Of a DNA stretch of 64,000 bases, positions 42,735-50,022 are shown one piece after another. A program made the position numbers and the translations under genes. Position 1 is the stretch's first letter, and the number at the start of each line of letters is the position of its first letter. The stretch is from NCBI GenBank assembly GCA_018889975.1, contig CP076546.1:3720001-3784000 (forward strand), in the 5' to 3' direction. The notes under the pieces are model-generated. The model ran no database searches, was not told the origin of the DNA, and saw only the letters and a program-made list of their open reading frames with translations. This DNA is from Bacillus sp. NP157 (GTDB taxonomy: Bacteria; Pseudomonadota; Gammaproteobacteria; Xanthomonadales; Rhodanobacteraceae).

Positions 42735-42757
42735 TCGCGCGCGGGCGCGCTCCTACA
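42735..42757 (-). repeat. REP element
   Basis: Single reverse copy of the repeat between the oxidase gene and the TonB receptor promoter. Confidence 0.85.
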
Positions 42758-42839
42758 GGAGCGGGTGGGGTAAAGCGTTGGGAGGCGGGGGTTTGGGGCG
42801 GGGTGTTGCTTTGCAACAGGCGTGTAATGCGGCATACTT

Positions 42840-42866
42840 GAGACCTATTCTCATTTCCATTCGCAT
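42840..42866. promoter_or_regulatory. Possible Fur box upstream of the second TonB receptor
   Basis: ATTCTCATTTCCATTCGC (42847-42864) is AT-rich and carries two NAT(A/T)AT-like hexamer starts (ATTCTC, CATTCG), resembling but not matching the Fur consensus. It is 30-50 bases before the receptor start. Weaker than the 33604 site. Confidence 0.4.
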
Positions 42867-42893
42867 TGCCGGGCACCGCCCACAGGATCCGCC

Positions 42894-45098
42894 ATGTACG
42901 CCACTCTCCCGCGCCGTCGCCTGACGTCTTCCGTCCGCTTCGCGCTCGCCACTCTCCTGTTGGCGTCCGCCGCGGCCCATGCCGCCGATGCCGACACCGC
43001 CGAGGACCAGCGCAAGGCGCAGGAGAACGCCACCACCCTGTCCGGTGTGCAGGTGAGCGCCGACATGGCGGCACCGACCTCGGCCTACGCCGGTGGCCAG
43101 GTCGCCAAGGGTGGCCGCTTCGGCGTGCTGGGCAACCAGGACGCGATGAATGTCCCGTTCGCGCTGACCAGCTACACCGACACCCTGATCCGCGCCCAGC
43201 AGGCACGCTCCCTCGGCGAGGTGGTCAACAACGATCCGGCCGTGCGCTACGGCTTCGGCTACGGCAACTACTCGCAGCAGTTCACCATCCGCGGCTTCCA
43301 GCTCTACAGCGACGACATCGGCTTCGATGGCCTGTACGGCCTGCTGCCGCGCCAGCTGCTCGCGCCGGAACTGATGAGCCGCGTGGAGATCTTCAAGGGC
43401 GCGAACGCGTTCCTCAACGGCATCAGCATCGGCGGCAGCGGCATCGGCGGCGGCATCAACATCGCGCCCAAGCGCGCGGAGGCCGAGCCGATCACCCGCG
43501 TCGGCGTGGACTACGGCAGCGACAGCCAGATCGGTGAGTCGATCGACATCGGCCGCCGCTGGGGCGCGAACAAGGAGTTCGGCCTGCGCGTCAACGCCGT
43601 GCATCGCGAAGGCGGGACCGGCGTGGACGGCGAGAAGAGCCGCCTGACAGCGGCCTCGGTGGCGTTCGACTACCAGGGCGAGCGCCTGCGCGTCACCACC
43701 GACGTCGGCTACCAGAAGCAGGACATCATCGGCGGCCGCTCGGTCGTGTTCATCGGCACCGCCACGGAAGTGCCGCGCGCACCGTCGGCCCGTACCAACT
43801 ACTCGCAGCCGTGGTCGGGTTCGTCGCTGGAAGATACCTTCGGCGTGGTCCGTGCGGAGTACGACTTCGCCCCCTGGCTGACCGGCTACGTCGCGGCCGG
43901 CGCGCACCATGGCAACGAGTTTGGCGACTACGTGAGCCCGACGCTGTCCGACAACCGCGGCAACGGCGGCGAGTACCGCTTCACCGTGCCGTACATCGCC
44001 GACACCGGCACCGGCGAAGCCGGCTTCAATGCCCACTTCGACACCGGTGAAGTCACCCATCGCGTGACGCTCGGCTTCAGCGCGCTCTCGACGAACAAGA
44101 AGGCCGCCTACGCGGGCGGTGGTTTCTGGTCGACCAACATCTACAGCCCGACCTACGTGGCGGTGCCGGACTACAGCTACAACGTCGGCCCGATCAGCGA
44201 TCCGAACTTCACCGGCCGCACGCAGCTGCGCAGCCTCGCCCTGTCCGACACGCTCGGCTTCATGGACGATCGCCTGCAGGTGACCGTCGGCGCACGCCGC
44301 CAGAAGCTGCACGTGCTCAGCTACGACTACGGCCAGCCGGGCGCGAAGAATTCGGAATACGAGCAGTACACCACCAGCCCGGTGTTCGGCGCGAACTGCC
44401 GCATCAGCGACGAATGGGCCGTGTACGCGAACCATATCGAAGCACTGACCCAGGGCGGCGAAGCCCCGGTGAATTTCAACGGTGCGCCGGTGACCAACGC
44501 TGGCCAGGTGTTCGCACCGTACAAGGCCAAGCAGAACGAAGTGGGCGTGAAGTGGGATGCCGGCACGATCGGCAGCAGCCTCGCGCTGTACCAGATCAAG
44601 CAGCCCAGCGCCTACGTCGACGCCAGCAACACCTACGTCGTGGACGGCGACCAGCGCAATCGCGGCGTGGAGTGGAACTTCTACGGCGAGCCGGTGAAGG
44701 GCGTGCGCATCCTCGGCGGCGCAAACTACATCAAGCCGGAGCTGGTGAGCACGGCCGGCGGTACGGATGACGGCCACGACGCCATCGGCGTGCCGCGCTT
44801 CCAGGCCAATGCCGGCGTCGAATGGGTCGTCCCGAACACGCCGGAGCTGACCTTCAGCGCGCGCGCCGTGCGTACCGGCAAGCAGTACCTCGACGCCGCC
44901 AATTCGCTGCGCGTGCCGGCATGGACCACCTACGACATCGGCGCGCGCGTCACGCCGACGCTGGAAGGCAAGCCGGTCACCTTCAACGTCACCGTCGCGA
45001 ACCTCACCAACAAGGGGTATTGGGCATCCGCGACGGGCGGTTACCTGACCCAGGGTGCGCCGCGGACGGTGATGGTGTCGGCGCAGTTCGACCTTTGA
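42894..45098 (+). CDS. TonB-dependent siderophore receptor (second copy)
   Basis: A 734-residue receptor with a signal peptide (cleavage near AAAHA, residues 25-30), a plug domain (NVPFALTSYTDTLI, then the beta-rich VRYGFGYGNYSQQF segment typical of receptors for hydroxamate and catecholate siderophores) and a barrel ending in Phe-Asp-Leu (VSAQFDL). The plug carries GGSGIGGGINIAPKRA. It likely serves a different ferric chelate from the one at 31442. It stands alone between REPs, with a Fur-like box upstream. Confidence 0.93.
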   Translation: MYATLPRRRLTSSVRFALATLLLASAAAHAADADTAEDQRKAQENATTLSGVQVSADMAAPTSAYAGGQVAKGGRFGVLGNQDAMNVPFALTSYTDTLIRAQQARSLGEVVNNDPAVRYGFGYGNYSQQFTIRGFQLYSDDIGFDGLYGLLPRQLLAPELMSRVEIFKGANAFLNGISIGGSGIGGGINIAPKRAEAEPITRVGVDYGSDSQIGESIDIGRRWGANKEFGLRVNAVHREGGTGVDGEKSRLTAASVAFDYQGERLRVTTDVGYQKQDIIGGRSVVFIGTATEVPRAPSARTNYSQPWSGSSLEDTFGVVRAEYDFAPWLTGYVAAGAHHGNEFGDYVSPTLSDNRGNGGEYRFTVPYIADTGTGEAGFNAHFDTGEVTHRVTLGFSALSTNKKAAYAGGGFWSTNIYSPTYVAVPDYSYNVGPISDPNFTGRTQLRSLALSDTLGFMDDRLQVTVGARRQKLHVLSYDYGQPGAKNSEYEQYTTSPVFGANCRISDEWAVYANHIEALTQGGEAPVNFNGAPVTNAGQVFAPYKAKQNEVGVKWDAGTIGSSLALYQIKQPSAYVDASNTYVVDGDQRNRGVEWNFYGEPVKGVRILGGANYIKPELVSTAGGTDDGHDAIGVPRFQANAGVEWVVPNTPELTFSARAVRTGKQYLDAANSLRVPAWTTYDIGARVTPTLEGKPVTFNVTVANLTNKGYWASATGGYLTQGAPRTVMVSAQFDL

Positions 45099-45107
45099 TG
45101 TAGAGCG

Positions 45108-45168
45108 TCGCGCGCAGGCGCGCTCCTACAAGGGTGTCGCATCCTTGTAGGAGCGCGCCTGCGCGCGA
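45108..45168. repeat. Inverted REP pair
   Basis: Reverse copy (45108-45130) and forward copy (45146-45168), back to back and only 15 bases apart, between the TonB receptor and the 108-aa membrane protein gene. Confidence 0.85.
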
Positions 45169-45175
45169 TGCCTTA

Positions 45176-45502
45176 TCAAAGCGTCATATACGTAATGATG
45201 AAACACACCGTAGTCAGCATCACCATCGCCAGGATAAAGAACACGTCCGCGATCCGCTCCAGCCGATGCAACCGCGCCTCCGTGCTCACGCGCAACGCGA
45301 AATAGGCACTCAGCGTCGCCACCAGGAACAGGATCGCGTCGAAGGCCAGTAGGTCGTCCGCGATCGTCCCGGACTTGCTCATCGTGTTGGACACGCGCAG
45401 CAGGCCGATGCCGGTCAGGCACACGCCGACCATGCCCGCCGAGATACTGCAGACCATCCGACTGCTGCCTTCGGCCAGCGGTGTCAGCGTGGGACGGGGC
45501 AT
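45176..45502 (-). CDS. Small membrane protein, 108 aa
   Basis: A 108-residue protein with three hydrophobic stretches (about 18-35, 48-70, 84-108), suggesting three transmembrane helices, and a short polar N-terminus; two Cys at residues 18 and 28 in the first helix. No family recognised with confidence. It is convergent with the TonB receptor and divergent from the FAD monooxygenase gene, 120 bases apart. Coding is supported by codon bias and a plausible membrane topology. Confidence 0.65.
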   Translation of the reverse strand: MPRPTLTPLAEGSSRMVCSISAGMVGVCLTGIGLLRVSNTMSKSGTIADDLLAFDAILFLVATLSAYFALRVSTEARLHRLERIADVFFILAMVMLTTVCFIITYMTL

Positions 45503-45624
45503 GGGGCGTGGCCTGGCAAGGGACGATGGCAACATCCTAGCGTCAAGCGCGCGCTGCACAAAACTGCAAGCCGTGCCACGTGCGCGGTTGATACGTTCGC
45601 CAGGCAGCCTTTCCTGGAATCGCG

Positions 45625-46740
45625 ATGCGCATCGGAGTCGTAGGCGGATCACTCGGCGGCCTGTTCTGCGCAGCCCTGCTGCAGGCGGACGGCCACGAAG
45701 TGCACGTGTTCGAGCGCATGGAAGGTGGCCTGGCCGGGCGCGGCGCCGGCCTCGTCGCCCAGCATGAGGTGTTCTCCGTGCTGCGCCGGCTTGGCGGCGA
45801 GGCCGTGGCGCGCACGGGCGTGGTCGCATATGAGCGCATCGTGCTGGCACGCGACGGCAGCATCGTCAGCACCCAGCCGACACCGCAGATGCAGGTGTCC
45901 TGGGATGGTCTCTACGGATCGCTGCGCGCCTGCGTCGCCAGTGGCCGTTACCACGCCGGCGACCCGGTGGCCGGGCTGGAACAGTCACCCACCATGGCGA
46001 CCCTTACCCTCGCATCGGGCAAGCGGCATGCCTTCGAGTGCGTGATCGGTGCCGACGGCCTCGGCTCGCTGGTGCGCAGCATCGTCACCCCGACCCGCCG
46101 TGAAAACCATTACGCCGGTTACGTGGCGTGGCGTGGACTTTTGCCGGAAGCCGAGGTGCCTGCCGTTGCATCGTCGGCGCTGTTCGATCGCTTCGCGCTT
46201 TATTTCGCACCTGGCGAGCAGGCGCTCGGCTACCTTGTTCCCGGTCCGGACGGCGACATCGCGCCTGGCAAGCGGCGTTACAACTGGGTCTGGTACCGAC
46301 AGGCGCCCGGTATCGATGGACTGCGCCGCACGCTCACCGACGCCGACGGGCGGATCCATCCGTGGTCGCTGGCGCGTGGCGAGGTGTCGCCGGCGGATCG
46401 CGAGGCGCTACGCAGTGCGGCGCGCAACAGCCTGCCACCGCCGTTTCGGGCACTCGTGGAGGCCGAACCCACACCGTTCGTCCAGGCCATCTTCGACCAC
46501 GAAAGCGCGCGCATGGCGTCGGGCCGTGTCGCCCTGCTCGGCGATGCCGCCTTCGTCGTGCGGCCGCATACCGCCATGGGTGCCGCCAAGGCCGCGGGCG
46601 ATGCGATGACCCTCGCCGCAGCCTTGCGCCGTCTTCCCGTGCGTGAAGCGCTGGTTGCTTACGAAGCCGAGCGCTTGCCGGTCGGCCGCCGTATCGCTGC
46701 CTACGGGCGTGAGCTGGGCGCGTCGCTACAGCCTGCCTGA
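45625..46740 (+). CDS. FAD-dependent monooxygenase (aromatic hydroxylase-like)
   Basis: A 371-residue flavin monooxygenase of the p-hydroxybenzoate hydroxylase superfamily: IGVVGGSLGGLFCAALL is the GxGxxG FAD motif (here GVVGGSLGG), DG motif GADGLGSLVRS at about 150 and the second FAD contact VALLGDAAFVVRPHTAMG (GD motif) at about 300. It resembles 2,6-dihydroxypyridine 3-hydroxylase-like enzymes in size, but the substrate is not clear. ATG at 45625 with no upstream extension. Convergent with the CGNR regulator gene. Confidence 0.88.
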   Translation: MRIGVVGGSLGGLFCAALLQADGHEVHVFERMEGGLAGRGAGLVAQHEVFSVLRRLGGEAVARTGVVAYERIVLARDGSIVSTQPTPQMQVSWDGLYGSLRACVASGRYHAGDPVAGLEQSPTMATLTLASGKRHAFECVIGADGLGSLVRSIVTPTRRENHYAGYVAWRGLLPEAEVPAVASSALFDRFALYFAPGEQALGYLVPGPDGDIAPGKRRYNWVWYRQAPGIDGLRRTLTDADGRIHPWSLARGEVSPADREALRSAARNSLPPPFRALVEAEPTPFVQAIFDHESARMASGRVALLGDAAFVVRPHTAMGAAKAAGDAMTLAAALRRLPVREALVAYEAERLPVGRRIAAYGRELGASLQPA

Positions 46741-46754
46741 GCAGGCGCGATGCC

Positions 46755-47318
46755 TCACGTCTCGCGACGCTTGCGGAACTGGCTCACCTTATGGCGGTTG
46801 CCGCACATGGCCATGCTGCACCAACGGCGCCGGTGCGACTTCGTGCGGTCGTAGAACCAGAGCGAACAGTCGTCGTGCTCGCACTCGCGCACCAGGCTGA
46901 AGTCGCCTTCGGCCAGCAGGGTGAGCGCGGCTTCGCCCAGCGGCGCCAGCGCGCGCCACGAGGCATCGCCTTCATAGCGGCGTTCGGTCCGCAGGCTGTC
47001 GCCATGCGCCACGAGCTCGAGGTGGCTGCTCATCTGCCGGGTCAGGGCGTTGAGGTGCCCCACGTCGACGGCGACCCCGCGCTTGCGTGCCAGCACCGCC
47101 TGGCGGATCACTTCGCGCAACTCGACGGCACGCGCACCGAGGCCCGCCGATGCCTCGACCGGGCCTCCGGTCATCCGCGACAGCCAGGCGGCCGTCGCCG
47201 CGTCGGATACGAGGTGATCCACCGATTCGCCGTTTTCCATGACCACGGTGTTGATCAGGTCCAGCGCAGGCTGGTCGGCCAGGATCGGGGGCATTTCGAG
47301 CGAGGTGACCGGGTTCAT
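46755..47318 (-). CDS. CGNR zinc finger protein with ABATE domain (putative stress regulator)
   Basis: A 187-residue protein: N-terminal ABATE-type region (LADQPALDLINTVVMENG, then helical segments) and C-terminal CGNR zinc finger with Cys-x5-Cys (CEHDDC), WFYDRTKSHRRRWCSMAMCGNRHKV. The CGNR motif binds zinc and DNA. Such proteins are probable transcription factors, often beside hydrolases or oxidoreductases. Divergent from the alpha/beta hydrolase gene with repeated GTTAC/GTAAC boxes in between, suggesting it controls both. An in-frame ATG at 47345 would add nine residues. Confidence 0.87.
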   Translation of the reverse strand: MNPVTSLEMPPILADQPALDLINTVVMENGESVDHLVSDAATAAWLSRMTGGPVEASAGLGARAVELREVIRQAVLARKRGVAVDVGHLNALTRQMSSHLELVAHGDSLRTERRYEGDASWRALAPLGEAALTLLAEGDFSLVRECEHDDCSLWFYDRTKSHRRRWCSMAMCGNRHKVSQFRKRRET

Positions 47319-47380
47319 GTCCCCATGGTAACCACTAAAAGACATGTTGACAAGTTACATGGTTGCTGCGTAGCCTGTGT

Positions 47381-47411
47381 GTAACCGCATTACCTGACTT
47401 ATTCAGGTTAC
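47381..47411. promoter_or_regulatory. Nested palindromes between the CGNR regulator and hydrolase
   Basis: GTAACC (47381-47386) and GGTTAC (47406-47411) bracket the inner dyad ACCTGA-cttat-TCAGGT (47392-47408), and a further GGTTACC-like pair occurs near 47327. A TTGACA (47347-47352) is available as -35. The position just before the AAAGGAG and the GTG start fits an operator for the CGNR regulator (inference). Confidence 0.55.
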
Positions 47412-47425
47412 AAAGGAGAACTGCC

Positions 47426-48304
47426 GTGACCGCTTCCGCCCATGCCACCGTCCACCACCGCTACGTCGATGCCGACGGCGTCCGCGTTTTCTATCGCGAA
47501 GCCGGCGATCCCAGCGCGCCCACCCTGCTCATGGTCCACGGTTTCCCGACCAGCTCGCTGCAATACCGCGAGCTGTTCAACGAGCTGGCCGACCGCTTCC
47601 ACCTCGTGGCGCCCGACCTGCCCGGCTTCGGCTTCACCGAGGTGCCGGAGAGCCGCCACTATCAGTACACCTTCGACAGCCTCGGCAAGACGCTGGAAGC
47701 CTTCGTCGATGCCCTCGACCTGCAGAAGTACATCCTCTACGTGTTCGACTACGGCGCCCCCTCGGCGCTGCGCCTTGCCCTGGCCAGGCCCGAGCGCTTC
47801 GCCGGCCTCATCAGCCAGAACGGCAACGCCTACCTCGAAGGCCTCGGCGATAGCTGGGCGCCCATCCAGGCCTACTGGGCCGATCCTTCGCAGGCGAACC
47901 GCGACGCCATCCGCGACGTGCTCTCGCTGGACGGCATCGCCTGGCAGTACACCCATGGCGTGCCCGACCAGAGCCTGCTCGATCCGATGATGTGGCACCT
48001 GGACTACCTGCTGATGCAGCGCCCGGGCAACAACGAGATCCAGCTCGACCTGTTCCTCGACTACCGCAACAACCTCACGAAGTACCCGGACTTCCAGCGC
48101 CTGTTCCGCGAACGCCAGGTGCCCACGCTGGTGATCTGGGGCAAGAACGACCCGTTCTTCATCCCGCCGGGCGCCGAGGCGTATCGCCGCGACAACCCGG
48201 CTGCCGTGATCGAGATGCTGGACACGGGCCACTTCGCGCTGGAGACGCACGGCAAGCACATTGCCGCGCGCATCCGCGAGGTGTTCGCCGGCGTCAGCCG
48301 TTAA
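47426..48304 (+). CDS. Alpha/beta hydrolase, epoxide hydrolase / haloalkane dehalogenase type
   Basis: A 292-residue hydrolase with the oxyanion motif HGFPTSS and nucleophile motif VFDYGAPSA, in which Asp (not Ser) is the nucleophile, placing it with epoxide hydrolases and haloalkane dehalogenases; GKNDPFF carries the acid and GHFALET the base His. The lid region is at about 140-200 (YWADPSQANRDA). It would open an epoxide or remove a halide. The start is GTG with AAAGGAG 9 bases upstream. The two genes are divergent from the CGNR regulator. Its 3' end overlaps the convergent SDR gene by 11 bases. Confidence 0.9.
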   Translation: MTASAHATVHHRYVDADGVRVFYREAGDPSAPTLLMVHGFPTSSLQYRELFNELADRFHLVAPDLPGFGFTEVPESRHYQYTFDSLGKTLEAFVDALDLQKYILYVFDYGAPSALRLALARPERFAGLISQNGNAYLEGLGDSWAPIQAYWADPSQANRDAIRDVLSLDGIAWQYTHGVPDQSLLDPMMWHLDYLLMQRPGNNEIQLDLFLDYRNNLTKYPDFQRLFRERQVPTLVIWGKNDPFFIPPGAEAYRRDNPAAVIEMLDTGHFALETHGKHIAARIREVFAGVSR

Positions 48305-49034
48305 ACCACGCGACTGCGTCTTCACCCGCGGGCGTCCGCATGGGTGAGGCCGGATCCGTCGCCACGCGCCAGACGGCCGTGGCGACGTCTTCGGAACGCG
48401 TTTCCGGCTGGTTAGCGTCGCGCAGGCCTTCGAAGATCTTCTCGGCGAACGCCGCGTAGGCCGGCGGGAACTGGCCGATGCGTTCGCGGGCGTTCTGGCC
48501 AAAGCTGGTCGACGGCGCGCGGCCGGGCAAGACGATCGCGACTCGGATGCCGAGCGGTGCCAGCTCGTTGGCAACCGATTCGGTGAACGCATTCACGGCG
48601 GCCTTGCTGGCGGTGTAGACCGACAGCAGCGGCAGCGGACGCAGGGTCACCGTCGAGGTGACGTTGATCACGACACCCGCCTTGCGCTCGCGGAACTGTG
48701 GGAGCACGGCCTGGGTCATCGCGATCGTACCCAGCGTGTTGGTCTCGAACACATCGCGCGCCACCTGCATGGGCGTGCCTTCCAGCGCGTTGAACATGCC
48801 GATGCCGGCGTTGTTCACCAGCACGTCGATCGGGCCCGCCGCGGCGATGGCCGCCTGGATGCTCAGTGGATCGGTCACGTCCAGCGGCAGGATCCGCAGA
48901 TGCTCCGACGCAGGCAGCAGCGCCGCATCTGGCTTGCGCATGGTGGCGACCACCCGCCAGCCCTGGTCGAGGAAGTGGCGGGCGATCTCCAGGCCAAAGC
49001 CGGACGAACAGCCGGTGATGAGGACGGTTTGCAT
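48294..49034 (-). CDS. Short-chain dehydrogenase/reductase
   Basis: A 246-residue classical SDR: LITGCSSGFGLEIA cofactor loop, NNAGIG, Ser in VTSTVT and catalytic YTASK. Predicted NAD(P)H-dependent reductase of an unknown carbonyl. GGAGTT precedes the ATG. It is divergent from the AraC-family gene at 49132 with 97 bases between; that regulator probably controls it, a frequent arrangement for SDR-AraC pairs. Confidence 0.9.
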   Translation of the reverse strand: MQTVLITGCSSGFGLEIARHFLDQGWRVVATMRKPDAALLPASEHLRILPLDVTDPLSIQAAIAAAGPIDVLVNNAGIGMFNALEGTPMQVARDVFETNTLGTIAMTQAVLPQFRERKAGVVINVTSTVTLRPLPLLSVYTASKAAVNAFTESVANELAPLGIRVAIVLPGRAPSTSFGQNARERIGQFPPAYAAFAEKIFEGLRDANQPETRSEDVATAVWRVATDPASPMRTPAGEDAVAWFNG

Positions 49035-49131
49035 GGCAACTCCTTGGGGTGGGGTATGCCACTCACGATAGGCGCCATAGGCCGTACTCTCTATAATCGA
49101 AAGTCTTTAGTTAGTTATCCGGAGTCCGGCC

Positions 49132-50022
49132 ATGACCGACCCGTTCGCCGAAGTGGTCACGTTGCTGCAGCCGGTGGCGCGGTTTTCGAAGGTCGTCAGC
49201 GCCGGTGGCCGCTGGCGCGTCCGCCGCACGGACGTCGACGAGCCGTTCTACTGCGCGGTGCTGGAAGGCACGTCGGTGCTGGTCGTCGACGGCCAGCCGC
49301 CCGTCACGCTGCAGGCCGGCGACTTCGTGTTGATTCCTGCCGCCGACGACTTCATGACAACCAGTGTCGAACCGCCGGAAGGCGACGAAAACTCAGCGGT
49401 GGTCGCGGGCGATGGACGTGCCCGCGTGGGCGATCCCGATGTCCCCGCCGACTATCGGGCACTGATCGGCCACTGCAGCTTTCGCTCCCCGGACGCCGCG
49501 TTGCTGGTGTCCTTGCTGCCGCGCGTGCTGCTCGTACGCGGCGAGCCGCGCCTGGCGACACTGGTGCAGCTGGTTGGCGCCGAATCCAGGGATACGCGGC
49601 CGGCACGCGACGTCGTGCTGGAACGCCTGCTGGAGGTGCTGTTCATCGACGCCCTGCGCTCGGCCGGCACGTCGGCACCGACGGGCCTGGTGAAGGGCCT
49701 TGCCGATACGCGCCTCGCGCAGGCGCTGCGTCGTATCCACGAAGCCCCGGCCGAAGGCTGGACCGTGGCGCGCATGGCCAGCGAAGCAGCACTGTCACGC
49801 TCGGCCTTCTTCGAACGCTTCAACCGCATCGTCGGCGTCGCGCCCATGGCCTACCTGCTCACGTGGCGCATGGCCCTCGCCCGCCAGCTGTTGCGCCGCG
49901 ACCAGGCCAGCATCACGACCGTGGCGGAGCGCGTCGGCTACGGATCCGCGAGCGCGTTCAGCACCGCGTTCACCCGCCACGTCGGCCAGACACCCGCACG
50001 CTACGCCGCTGCGCCTCGCTAA
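49132..50022 (+). CDS. AraC-family transcriptional regulator with cupin-6 domain
   Basis: A 296-residue regulator: cupin-type N-terminal sensing domain (residues 5-190; LQAGDFVLIPA and PRVLLVRG-type strands, the AraC_binding_2/Cupin_6 pattern) and two C-terminal helix-turn-helix motifs (WTVARMASEAALSRSAFFER and TVAERVGYGSASAFSTAFTR). Ligand unknown. Divergent from the SDR gene; ends just before the convergent polB stop, overlapping it by 4 bases. Confidence 0.92.
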   Translation: MTDPFAEVVTLLQPVARFSKVVSAGGRWRVRRTDVDEPFYCAVLEGTSVLVVDGQPPVTLQAGDFVLIPAADDFMTTSVEPPEGDENSAVVAGDGRARVGDPDVPADYRALIGHCSFRSPDAALLVSLLPRVLLVRGEPRLATLVQLVGAESRDTRPARDVVLERLLEVLFIDALRSAGTSAPTGLVKGLADTRLAQALRRIHEAPAEGWTVARMASEAALSRSAFFERFNRIVGVAPMAYLLTWRMALARQLLRRDQASITTVAERVGYGSASAFSTAFTRHVGQTPARYAAAPR

